A stretch of DNA of 36,153 nt. Source: a virus. Shown here one piece after another: positions 14,645-21,185 of this stretch. The DNA lies in IMG/VR virus record IMGVR_UViG_3300008105_000050, positions 1 through 36,153 of that record; one strand, written 5' to 3'. Numbering within the stretch: position 1 is the stretch's first letter; every line of letters begins with the position of its first letter. The notes under the pieces are model-generated. The model worked only from the letters and a program-made list of their open reading frames with translations. It ran no database searches and was not told the origin of the DNA. A program made the translations under genes and the position numbers.

Positions 14645-14659
14645 CCATCTAGTACTCTA

Positions 14660-14687
14660 TCCTCAAGGACGCTACGCTACTGGGGGA
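14660..14687 (+). repeat. CTACGCTA hairpin
   Basis: TCCTC pairs with GGGGA around AAGGACGCTACGCTACTGG; 16 nt after the stop of the HTH gene. Confidence 0.75.
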
Positions 14688-14709
14688 CGATGCGGCACAT
14701 TGTCCTGAC

Positions 14710-14742
14710 CACTACCTCTAGCATCTACGCTAGGGGATAGTG
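14710..14742 (+). repeat. CTACGCTA hairpin
   Basis: CACTACCTCTAGC pairs with GCTAGGGGATAGTG (one bulge) around ATCTAC. Confidence 0.85.
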
Positions 14743-15114
14743 TTAGATAACCTCAACCACTATCAAGAGTAGGTGCATATCAGCACTGTACGAGGAACTG
14801 CTCCGTTCTACTGTCACACTTGGATTTAGCAGTTGTTCATCCAAGCGCATACAGCAAGCAAGCTCTGGATTTAGCGGCGAAAGTGTAGAGGAGTCATGAC
14901 CTTTGCTTAGTAGTGTTAGTCTATGTCTAACCTTGCCTCTTGATTAGTCTATCGAACCATGCATCCGAACAGACTTTAAACAGGAAGGTATGGAGAGTTG
15001 TTGCTAAGCTCTTTAAACTGCAAGTGGCGCTATCCACATCCTAAACATGGCAACAGATGTTGAACTGTAAAGACAACTACGGCAAGCTATGGGCCGAGAA
15101 ATATATTAGCGGTA

Positions 15115-15240
15115 AGATGAGTGGCGGAATTGGTAAACGCATAGGCTGGAACTTAATATGTGGAATTAACCCCGTCCTCTGCTATGGCTGTATTGCCAGC
15201 TATCAGAGTGTTCCTTACAGGTTCAAATCCTGTCTCATCT
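15115..15240 (+). tRNA. tRNA-Leu-like element with enlarged anticodon domain
   Basis: Acceptor stem AGATGAG (15115-15121) pairs perfectly with CTCATCT (15234-15240). The D-arm TGGCGGAATTGGTAAACGCA (from 15122) is the tRNA-Leu type. The T-arm is perfect: ACAGG-TTCAAAT-CCTGT (15217-15233). Between D- and T-arms lie 76 nt, about 43 more than in a normal class II tRNA, and no standard anticodon arm can be drawn. Possible inner helices are ATAG-(G)-CTGG with CCAG-CTAT (15141/15203), TTAAT-ATGTGGA-ATTAA and CTCTG with CAGAG. No CCA is encoded. It may be a decayed or insertion-bearing tRNA-Leu, or a tRNA-like structure used for RNA processing. Confidence 0.55.
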
Positions 15241-15245
15241 ATAAG

Positions 15246-15327
15246 GATTCAAAGCCTCTAAAACCCTTTTAGGGATTGAAACTCATCTATAAGGTCTAGG
15301 TGGATAACCCCTATTAGGGATTGAAAC
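15246..15327 (+). CRISPR. CRISPR-type mini-array fused to a tRNA-like element
   Basis: Unit 1 (15246-15282) is identical to the solitary repeat at 12170-12206. Unit 2 keeps the 3' half ACCCCTATTAGGGATTGAAAC (to 15327) but differs upstream. The 13-nt sequence CTCATCTATAAGG occurs before unit 1 (15234-15246, including the tRNA-like 3' strand) and again after it (15282-15294). The 8-23 nt between units is too short for a normal spacer. No cas gene is near. RNase Z cut at the tRNA-like 3' end would free an RNA beginning almost at the repeat. Confidence 0.7.
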
Positions 15328-15492
15328 AACAAAATGCTAGAAAACATCATACCCTTATCCACCAACGCCTCGGTAAGAATGCCCGTTATAACCTTAATAG
15401 AACCTTGCTTTCAGGGTAAAGCCATAACATGAAGCTGCCATAAGGAATGCAGTGTGCAGATTAAAATGGCGTCTACATAAGGGAGGGTATTA

Positions 15493-15623
15493 ACACAGGA
15501 TACTTAGGGAATAATCAATACCTAAGAAGTGGGTTCGTTCATGCTAAGCCTATCCGTTAGAACTTTAAAGTTGCAACTTTAAATCCCAATAGCCGATAGA
15601 GGTAGGACATGGCTATCCTGTGT
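15493..15623 (+). ncRNA. Candidate multi-helix RNA domain
   Basis: ACACAGGATA (15493-15502) pairs with TATCCTGTGT (15614-15623), closing about 130 nt. Inside are CTTAGG/CCTAAG, GTTC/GAAC and a perfect 20-bp palindrome TTTAAAGTTGCAACTTTAAA (15564-15583). The palindrome could also be a repressor operator. No known RNA family recognised. Confidence 0.4.
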
Positions 15624-15866
15624 AGATGATTTGTTGCTATATTGCACAATGCTGTGGGTATCCAAAGGCAGTGTAATAGAGATGGGGGAGTGCAAGTCGT
15701 CCCTGACTAGGAGCTAAGTGGGGTATCTAGCTAGCAATCAATCATCCATTCATTACAGGGAAGTAATTAAAGTGGGAAGCAAAGGAATAGCTAATACTTT
15801 GCACTGACAACGGGTTAATAACCTAACTTAATAAGTGGTTTGCTTATATTCCCACTGTCCATTCTA

Positions 15867-15875
15867 TGCTATAAT
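15867..15875 (+). promoter_or_regulatory. Extended -10 promoter
   Basis: TGCTATAAT is a consensus TATAAT with an extended TGn, about 50 nt upstream of the nuclease gene. No matching -35 is seen at 17 nt. A small ACTC-TTCG-GAGT hairpin lies between it and the start at 15923. Confidence 0.5.
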
Positions 15876-15922
15876 CTATTCATTACTAATGACTCTTCGG
15901 AGTAGAGAGAACTGAATAGATT

Positions 15923-16846
15923 ATGGCTACAACTAAGCCTAAGAAGAAAGCTGAGACTAAACCTAAGCTTACCAACAGTGCTAGATTTTACCCTACTAAG
16001 TGGGGATTCAATGCGCCTAGCGTTACTACTATCCTAAGTGGAACTGAGTCTAGAGCAGCACAGACAAGGCTAGAGAACTGGTCTGAGAAGTGGCTAGCTG
16101 ACCCAGAGAATAAGGGTAAGACAGAGCCAAAGGACAGAGGTTCATTAATAGATGAGCGCCTATCTAAGTACTTTGCCTTAGACCCAGAGTATCGCGTGCT
16201 TCCCACCACATGGGGATTGCCAGAGGATGTAAAGCCATTCATGGATGCGATCCTTAAACCTATGAAGGCTACGGGTAAGTCTATCCTAGCTCAGATTACT
16301 GATGTGATGTGGAGTCAAGGGCTATTGGATTGTGTGGACATTCCTAGGAGTGAGCGTCAGTTCTACCAACCTGACATTAAGATTGCTAGGGAGCAAGAGT
16401 TCATTTCATCTAAGACTTATCGCTATGCTGGTGTCCCTGACTTTGTGGGGAATTACACCAATGCTAAAGGTGAAACTAAACTATCCCTTATCTCTCTCAA
16501 GACTTCTGACAAGAACTATTCAAAGGTTAGCCCTGATTGGAAGGCGTTCAATGCTAGGCTAGCCGAGTGTCGTGCTCAAGGTATTGAGTTTGTACCACCC
16601 GAAGGATGGAGAGAGAACTATGGAGCTAACATGAAGTTCCGTAGAGCAGGGATGCAAGAGAGTGCCTATGACTTTGCTCTACAAGAGTCTCTGGGTATCT
16701 ATGTTGAACAGTACATTGTTTTGGTAGTCACAACTAAAGGTATTCAAACTTTACCTATCGCTGGTATGGAGAAGGATTGGTTTAATCGGATGTGGCTAGA
16801 GAAGGTAGCTAAGTTCTATGAGATGTATCCACAACTAGGAGTTTAA
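15923..16846 (+). CDS. PD-(D/E)XK-type exonuclease-like protein with Ser at the second acidic site
   Basis: 307 aa with a basic N-terminus. Order of motifs: APSVTTIL (31-38), RGSLIDERL (72-80), E159, then YAGVPDF (D173) and LSLISLKTSDK (S191-L-K193). It ends with a helix-strand block (LQESLGIYVEQYIVLVVTT). This is the layout of RecB/Cas4/lambda-exonuclease-like nucleases, where the second motif is usually [D/E]xK; here the acidic residue is Ser. It may be inactive, use another ligand, or serve as a DNA-binding protein. An extended -10 promoter precedes it; the gene closes the SSB/Gp157 group. Confidence 0.6.
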   Translation: MATTKPKKKAETKPKLTNSARFYPTKWGFNAPSVTTILSGTESRAAQTRLENWSEKWLADPENKGKTEPKDRGSLIDERLSKYFALDPEYRVLPTTWGLPEDVKPFMDAILKPMKATGKSILAQITDVMWSQGLLDCVDIPRSERQFYQPDIKIAREQEFISSKTYRYAGVPDFVGNYTNAKGETKLSLISLKTSDKNYSKVSPDWKAFNARLAECRAQGIEFVPPEGWRENYGANMKFRRAGMQESAYDFALQESLGIYVEQYIVLVVTTKGIQTLPIAGMEKDWFNRMWLEKVAKFYEMYPQLGV

Positions 16847-16847
16847 G

Positions 16848-16925
16848 ATGAAGAAGAAATACATTCTAAGACCAGGGTATGTGACAAGCATTAATGATGG
16901 TCACTACTCTCTCGCTAAACCATAA
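16848..16925 (+). CDS. Truncated small phage protein, 25 aa
   Basis: The product MKKKYILRPGYVTSINDGHY then SLAKP has the KYxLRPGYV.S.xDG.xH opening of a small protein common in phages, but ends where those proteins continue with a helix and YGV block. AGGAG precedes the ATG and the stop overlaps the next ATG (TAATG), so it is probably still translated. Likely a cut-short copy. Confidence 0.5.
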   Translation: MKKKYILRPGYVTSINDGHYSLAKP

Positions 16926-17194
16926 TGACTAAGGGTGATATCGTACTATTCAAACCAGCTAAGACTGCCACTAAGGGTAGTGATGGATTAGCACGCATGG
17001 TCAAACAGTACGATTCGCCTTGTGTTGTGTATCAAATCATAGGCTATTGGGCATACCTTTATAGACTAATGGATGGTGGTATTCATGTAGCACCGCGAAG
17101 CGAACACTGGGCTTGTATTGATATAGATTTGTCTGTGTATGCAGATAAGTTAGATATGGTAAGTCATTTATTAGAGGTTGGAAGTAATGAGTAA
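16925..17194 (+). CDS. Hypothetical protein, 89 aa
   Basis: MTKGDIVLFKPAKTATKGSD: an SH3-like beta start (GDIVLF), then YQIIGYWAYLYRLMDGG and a tail IDIDLSVYADKLDMVSHLLE. Not recognised. A diverged copy of its last 30 residues lies 200 bp downstream, beyond the next gene. It starts in TAATG overlap with the 25-aa gene and overlaps the following gene by 8 nt. Confidence 0.7.
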   Translation: MTKGDIVLFKPAKTATKGSDGLARMVKQYDSPCVVYQIIGYWAYLYRLMDGGIHVAPRSEHWACIDIDLSVYADKLDMVSHLLEVGSNE

Positions 17195-17390
17195 AAGAAT
17201 GTCGATTAGCCTTGATAATCAAGCAGAGGCTATGCTTAAGAAAATGGCTGAAAATATGGGAATAACTCAGAATGAAGTTATAAATAAAGCTATTAAGGTA
17301 GAACACTTTGTACAAGAAGCTATTGCAGGAGGCGCTACTGTAGTTGTTAAGTATAAAGATGGGCAGACAACACAGATACTATTTAGATGA
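17187..17390 (+). CDS. Ribbon-helix-helix-type regulator
   Basis: 67 aa. MSKRMSISLDNQAEAMLKKM then AENMGITQNEVINKAI gives the strand-helix-turn-helix of CopG/Arc-type DNA-binding proteins, followed by a two-strand extension (GATVVVKYKDGQTTQILF). The ATG at 17187 is chosen over an upstream TTG because of GAGGTTGGAAG before it. Small dimeric RHH proteins usually repress their own operon. It sits between the intact gene and the decayed copy of the 89-aa gene, as if inserted. Confidence 0.65.
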   Translation: MSKRMSISLDNQAEAMLKKMAENMGITQNEVINKAIKVEHFVQEAIAGGATVVVKYKDGQTTQILFR

Positions 17391-17398
17391 CTCGCTGA

Positions 17399-17493
17399 CG
17401 CGGTGAACATTGGTGTTGTGTTGATGTAGACCTTGATATGTATGCAGATAAGTTGGACTTGATAGGACATTTACTTGAAGTAGGGATAGGATG
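17399..17493 (+). pseudogene. Diverged fragment of the 89-aa gene
   Basis: In one frame this reads RGEHWCCVDVDLDMYADKLD then LIGHLLEVG, against RSEHWACIDIDLSVYADKLD then MVSHLLEVG in the intact gene. A stop sits just upstream in frame (17396-17398), so there is no start. Differences are mostly silent or conservative, so it is the remnant of a second allele rather than a fresh copy. Confidence 0.75.
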
Positions 17494-17718
17494 ATGGCAA
17501 CAATGAGTAGTGACAAAGGCTTGAAGTCTGAGAGCCAAAAGTATAGCTGGATGATAGAGGCTAGGATTGAGGATGGCTCTATACATTGCATAGACAAAGG
17601 TAATGCTCATTCCTTACATCAAGCTTGTTGGGCTAGTGAATTTGCTGCTAATAATGCTCAAAGGTTATACCCAGAGATTACAATAGTGCAGATAGCTATA
17701 CAAATCAGTAACAACTAA
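17491..17718 (+). CDS. Small hypothetical protein, 75 aa
   Basis: Product has SWMIEARIEDGSIHCIDKGN (two strands) and helix QACWASEFAANNAQRLYPE, ending in a strand EITIVQIAIQI. It overlaps the end of the pseudogene fragment and the next gene (TAATG). Not recognised. Confidence 0.6.
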   Translation: MMATMSSDKGLKSESQKYSWMIEARIEDGSIHCIDKGNAHSLHQACWASEFAANNAQRLYPEITIVQIAIQISNN

Positions 17719-18101
17719 TGGGTCAAACCCGCACGCAATTCATCCCCGATGTAACAGTTCAGTCTGACATCAAAAGATACCCTAGGTATATAGGTGAAGT
17801 GTTACCCCATCCTTTAATCCAAAACACATTACTAGAAGTACTAGAAGTGTGGGATGGTAGTGAGGAGATATGGGGTAACTTAAATGAACCTATACCTTTC
17901 CCTTACGGTTCTGAGTCTAATCCTGCAACTAGGGACTGGAACAATCCGCCACCACGCAGAGATGAAAGTTCTAAGTACCCTATCTATAAGTGTCGTATCA
18001 ATGGTGCTTATGACCAGTGGATTATCTTTAAGTGGATATTACTTGATGAGAATATCCCTACTGACCTACTAGGTTATAGCACTGCTAGGACTGGGGGCTA
18101 G
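17718..18101 (+). CDS. Hypothetical protein, 127 aa
   Basis: Pro- and Trp-rich, no signal or membrane segment (KRYPRYIGEVLPHPLIQNTL ... NAYDQW-type end). Coupled to the gene before by a 1-nt overlap. Its last 17 bp overlap the end of the minus-strand Dps-like gene. Not recognised. Confidence 0.65.
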   Translation: MGQTRTQFIPDVTVQSDIKRYPRYIGEVLPHPLIQNTLLEVLEVWDGSEEIWGNLNEPIPFPYGSESNPATRDWNNPPPRRDESSKYPIYKCRINGAYDQWIIFKWILLDENIPTDLLGYSTARTGG

Positions 18102-18588
18102 TCTGCAATCTAGGCTTAGATGCCTCAAACACTGAAGGAATCTTAATGCCTAGCTCAGCACGATAGAAGTACGCTTTCTTATAGTGGTAGTTCTGACGTT
18201 CAGCTAAGTAGTTGGCAATGTCATTAGCACCACACTCTTCTGCTATAGGGAATACGCCCTTGATTAGTTCACCTAAGATATTGTGTCCACTGTAGGCTAT
18301 GTGTAACATTTTCTCACCATCATCTACCTTGGGTAGTTCCTTGATAGATGTGGATAGGGCTAGGTAGTCGCATAGTCTAGTTGGTGGTTCATAGTTGAGG
18401 GTTAGTATTTCTTCTGCGTAGGTATCTACTGAAGCATTGACACTCTCATAGTCCTCGCCTAGGAATGGGTGTAGGTAGATGAAACCAGCACCAGTATACG
18501 TCCAGTGAAAGCCGTGTAGTTGTTGACTAAAGACAAAGGTGTTAGCTAGTAGGGTTGATAGTTGTTGAGCTAGGGGTAGTGCTGACAT
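18085..18588 (-). CDS. dps: Dps-like ferritin family protein
   Basis: 167 aa. All four ferroxidase ligands of Dps are present with exact family spacing: H28 (GFHW), H40 (LHPF), D55 (SVDTY) and E59 (YAEEI), that is H-x11-H-x14-D-x3-E. The flanking residues (LHGFHWTYTG, SYLAERQNYH-like last helix) also fit. Dps proteins form 12-mers that oxidise Fe2+ with H2O2 and can protect DNA. It is the second gene of a minus-strand pair inside the plus-strand region. It lacks a clear Shine-Dalgarno sequence. Confidence 0.8.
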   Translation of the reverse strand: MSALPLAQQLSTLLANTFVFSQQLHGFHWTYTGAGFIYLHPFLGEDYESVNASVDTYAEEILTLNYEPPTRLCDYLALSTSIKELPKVDDGEKMLHIAYSGHNILGELIKGVFPIAEECGANDIANYLAERQNYHYKKAYFYRAELGIKIPSVFEASKPRLQTSPQS

Positions 18589-18601
18589 TGTGGCGGTAGT
18601 A

Positions 18602-19357
18602 TTAGTTAAATGTATTATAGCTAGAAAGGAATGTCATCATAATCATCCATTGCTGAGGGTCTTGATGGGGCACAGCCATCCTTTGCCTCATGCTTTCTTC
18701 TGCTTGTCTTGACCTCATGGTGAGGTAGTCAGGATAATTCATCCCTAACCTTGCTGCTTCTAGTTTCTGCCCCTGCTTGACTTCTTCATCAATAATACGC
18801 AATTCTCTTTCTCTAGGAGTTTCGCTTGATGAAAATCTTCTCCCGTTTACCCAAGACTCTAAATCATACCTCCCAGTTATATTTTCTATTTGCCTAGGAT
18901 TGATATTCCCTAAAGCTTTGTTCACTCCACTGGTTTGAAGTAATCCGTCTAATGCTTGGACATACGGCAAGTCTTCAGGCAGTATAATTCTTCTGTCAAT
19001 TGCTTGCCCACCATTTGGCACATCTTTAAACCCAATTCTTCTATATAGTTTTGCTCTTGATTCTGAGGTTGGACTATTTGTATATATATTTGGGTACTGA
19101 GAAGTGTAGTTATTAAAATCTGACTGCAATTTCCTTAGGTCAGCCATTACTTGCGCATTAAGCCCTCCCCCACCTTTTAAGCTTCCTTGACTATCGGTAA
19201 ACATCACAGAATTGTTTTCTACTCTTCCTGTAAATGAAGGGCTTTCATGCCATACGCCAAACCTAGGTTCGGGATAATACTTGCCAAACCTCTCTATAGC
19301 TTCATCTATACCTATAGGCGGCAAACCTTTAACCATTAATGCAATACGACTAGACAT
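18602..19357 (-). CDS. Unknown protein, possible GNAT-like fold
   Basis: 251 aa. Residues about 95-120 read SPTSESRAKLYRRIGFKDVP, which resembles the R..LY.R.GF element of GNAT acyltransferases, and FGVWHESPSFTGRV may be an early strand pair. A full acetyl-CoA site is not evident. The C-terminus is charged helix (RELRIIDEEVKQGQKLEAAR). It starts directly at a CTACGCTA repeat shared with the divergent gene at 19398, and is 13 bp upstream of the Dps-like gene. A virion-associated role is the alternative. Confidence 0.5.
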   Translation of the reverse strand: MSSRIALMVKGLPPIGIDEAIERFGKYYPEPRFGVWHESPSFTGRVENNSVMFTDSQGSLKGGGGLNAQVMADLRKLQSDFNNYTSQYPNIYTNSPTSESRAKLYRRIGFKDVPNGGQAIDRRIILPEDLPYVQALDGLLQTSGVNKALGNINPRQIENITGRYDLESWVNGRRFSSSETPRERELRIIDEEVKQGQKLEAARLGMNYPDYLTMRSRQAEESMRQRMAVPHQDPQQWMIMMTFLSSYNTFN

Positions 19358-19360
19358 ACA

Positions 19361-19377
19361 CTACGCTACGGGATAAC
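19361..19377 (+). repeat. CTACGCTA dispersed repeat
   Basis: CTACGCTACGGGATAAC in the gap between divergent genes (19357 minus, 19398 plus). Confidence 0.7.
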
Positions 19378-19397
19378 AATAATAGGTTAAGTATACT

Positions 19398-19679
19398 ATG
19401 TCAGAACAAGTAGTTGAGTATGATGCACTTGAGGCTAGCTATCGTAGAGACAACGCAGCACCTTTAGTAATGGACAAGCCTAAGTTTGGTATAGGTGACT
19501 TGCTCAAGGATAGTGATGGTGACTTAGTACAAGTCATTGGTATGGAGTGGGATATTCTTGATAAGTATAGAGAACCCTACTGGAAGTACGTGATATGGGA
19601 TATAGCGCTAGGTTGTGTACTAGATATAGATGACCTGTTACTCAACTCCTATACCCTATCTAAAGACGCTACGCTATAG
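19398..19679 (+). CDS. Hypothetical protein, 93 aa
   Basis: MDKPKFGIGDLLKDSDGDLV then QVIGMEWDILD looks like a small SH3-type barrel (GDLLKD...LVQVIGM). The last residues KDATL and the stop are encoded by the hairpin repeat at 19652-19683. Not recognised. Confidence 0.65.
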   Translation: MSEQVVEYDALEASYRRDNAAPLVMDKPKFGIGDLLKDSDGDLVQVIGMEWDILDKYREPYWKYVIWDIALGCVLDIDDLLLNSYTLSKDATL

Positions 19680-19683
19680 GGTA
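19652..19683 (+). repeat. CTACGCTA hairpin
   Basis: TACCCTAT pairs perfectly with ATAGGGTA over 8 bp around CTAAAGACGCTACGCT. It contains the stop codon of the gene at 19398 and leads the gene at 19705. Confidence 0.9.
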
Positions 19684-19704
19684 ACAGTATACATAAGGAT
19701 AACA

Positions 19705-20040
19705 ATGACCGATAGACAAGATTATTTAAACAAACTGATTGACTACAAAACTTACTATGCCCGCATAGCTCATCACTATAACTATGAAGAACTAGAGAAG
19801 TTAGTCAGTGAGTGGCTAGGGACTAAGTTTAGTTCTGTCACAAAGGAACTGAAGCAATCACTTAAGAATGATGCTCTGCTCAATAACATCAGTGGTTGGG
19901 TTGACCTAGTACCTCTAATTAACTCTAAGCAAATGAGTACCGCTTTCCGAAAAGCTGGTGGTGTTATGGCTAGGGGTGAAGTTGTGTGCGTGTTGAAGGA
20001 AGTGGCTCGTTCCATTGCAGAGCCTAAGACGCTACGCTGA
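19705..20040 (+). CDS. Hypothetical protein, 111 aa
   Basis: All-helical: MTDRQDYLNKLIDYKTYYAR, LEKLVSEWLGTKFSSVTKEL, MSTAFRKAGGVMARGEVVCV. The ATG at 19705 with AAGGATAACA upstream is chosen; a longer frame from 19630 runs through a hairpin repeat. The last residues KTLR and stop are encoded by the next repeat copy. Not recognised. Confidence 0.65.
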   Translation: MTDRQDYLNKLIDYKTYYARIAHHYNYEELEKLVSEWLGTKFSSVTKELKQSLKNDALLNNISGWVDLVPLINSKQMSTAFRKAGGVMARGEVVCVLKEVARSIAEPKTLR

Positions 20041-20044
20041 TAGA
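20027..20044 (+). repeat. CTACGCTA dispersed repeat
   Basis: AGACGCTACGCTGATAGA, overlapping the stop of the gene at 19705 and 8 nt before the start at 20052. Confidence 0.75.
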
Positions 20045-20051
20045 TAAAACT

Positions 20052-20501
20052 ATGAGTAAGGCTATGGACAACATTAAATACCCTAGAGTATTTCTAGGGA
20101 CTTCTATTGAAGGAAAACGCATATACTTAACACCGCCAAACTGGTCTTGTAGCTGGTATTGGAGTTGGGGATGGATTGGTAACCATCATTGCCATTACCA
20201 CTTAGACTCTCTATTCAGAGATACTAATATGCATGATGGTATTAAAGCCCACTTTAAGACTTTTGCTATTACCAATGACAATGACTTATGGACATTCTGT
20301 GAGCTAGTAAGAACTTTCTACCATCTTAGAGACGCATCTGATGTGCTAACTAGAGGTAGTAGTAACTACACCACTAACCCATGTCGAGAGCTAATCAAAG
20401 ATGCTGACTATGCTAACCACATTAATACTGTGTTAATGCCAGCTATCTTTGCTGAGACATATAAACTATTTGAGAAGAAGAATAATGCCAAAGATATTTA
20501 A
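20052..20501 (+). CDS. Conserved phage protein of unknown role, 149 aa
   Basis: The order W-S-W-G-W ... HHCHYHLDSLF ... GIKAHFKTFAITNDNDLWTF then CELVRTFYHLRDASDVLTRG and SSNYTTNPCRELI matches a protein type often found next to DUF932 genes in phages. Aromatic- and His-rich; no catalytic motif identified. It is followed with a 17-nt overlap by the DUF932-like gene, supporting the pairing. Confidence 0.65.
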   Translation: MSKAMDNIKYPRVFLGTSIEGKRIYLTPPNWSCSWYWSWGWIGNHHCHYHLDSLFRDTNMHDGIKAHFKTFAITNDNDLWTFCELVRTFYHLRDASDVLTRGSSNYTTNPCRELIKDADYANHINTVLMPAIFAETYKLFEKKNNAKDI

Positions 20502-21183
20502 AGGATGTGATGTACTAGATGCATCAAAGCTAACTAATGATGAGTTCCTACCACAAGTAGGACGCACATCTACTTACTATCCATTGCCTCATATTGGATT
20601 CTACATGAATGCTGCTACTGTCCTTACAGAGCTTGGCATTGGTATAGTATCTAACTCCTTTGGGCTTACTCCTAAGAGAGATAGAATGTTCATGTGGTTG
20701 GAGACTGATGCTAAGATCAACGATATGCCATTGTGTATCGGTGGACGCAACTCATACGATAAGTCTATGAGTGCTGGATTGTGTGTAGGAACTAAGATAC
20801 TAGTCTGTTCTAATAAGGTGCTTGCGTCTTATGAGAATGGTGGTGTTGTGTCTAGGAAACATACCAGTGCTGAGAATATAGATGAGTTGAGTAGGGAGTT
20901 TTCTGAGTTAGTTAAAGTTCAACAACTACCTAATCGCAAAACTCTATTTGAAGGGCTGTCTGTAGCTAAAGAGACTGGGCTTAGTGACAGGGCTGCAAAG
21001 GAGTTATTAGTAGACCTTGTTCTATCTAACGTCATTGCTCCCACAGACATCCCCCTTATCTGGAAAGAGTTCTATGAGCCTAGCTACTCAGAGTTTAAGT
21101 CTACTAGCAGAACATGGCGTATGTTGATGGCTTGCACAGAAGTATTCAAACTCCACAAAGGAGTTGATTATATAGAGGATTGA
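20485..21183 (+). CDS. DUF932-like phage/plasmid protein
   Basis: 232 aa from the ATG at 20485 (GAGAAGAAG upstream). Hallmarks of the DUF932 family: LCIGGRNSYDKSMSAGLCVG then VCSNKVLASYENGGVV (the NSYD.S ... VCSN signature), followed by helical C-terminus with SRKHTSAENIDEL. The family is widespread in phages and plasmids; its biochemical role is not settled. A longer frame from 20449 is rejected as overlapping the upstream gene too far. Confidence 0.7.
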   Translation: MPKIFKGCDVLDASKLTNDEFLPQVGRTSTYYPLPHIGFYMNAATVLTELGIGIVSNSFGLTPKRDRMFMWLETDAKINDMPLCIGGRNSYDKSMSAGLCVGTKILVCSNKVLASYENGGVVSRKHTSAENIDELSREFSELVKVQQLPNRKTLFEGLSVAKETGLSDRAAKELLVDLVLSNVIAPTDIPLIWKEFYEPSYSEFKSTSRTWRMLMACTEVFKLHKGVDYIED

Positions 21184-21185
21184 GA

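Larger units (their letters stand above)
14645..15922 (+). other. 1.28-kb non-coding stretch with structured elements
   Basis: No convincing protein gene. From left to right it holds two hairpin repeats (14660-14687, 14710-14742) and a fold with the direct repeat TGGATTTAGC (14821 and 14866) closed by ACACTT/AAGTGT (14816/14881). Next come the tRNA-like element (15115-15240), the CRISPR-type repeats (15246-15327), a multi-helix domain closed at 15493/15623, and a promoter near 15870. This density of structure suggests one or more non-coding RNAs. Confidence 0.6.

Noticed and set aside
15115-15240. Group I intron in tRNA-Leu, as in cyanobacterial tRNA-Leu(UAA)
   Set aside because: The extra segment is about 43 nt, far below the size of those introns (over 200 nt), and no P/Q/R/S core elements are recognisable.
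15057-15272. 71-aa open frame across the tRNA-like element
   Set aside because: It runs through the tRNA-like fold and into the CRISPR repeat, has no ribosome-binding site and no protein-like pattern.
12170-15327. A conventional CRISPR array or CRISPR-Cas locus
   Set aside because: Only one repeat at the first site, two unequal units 8-23 nt apart at the second, no spacers of normal length and no cas genes.
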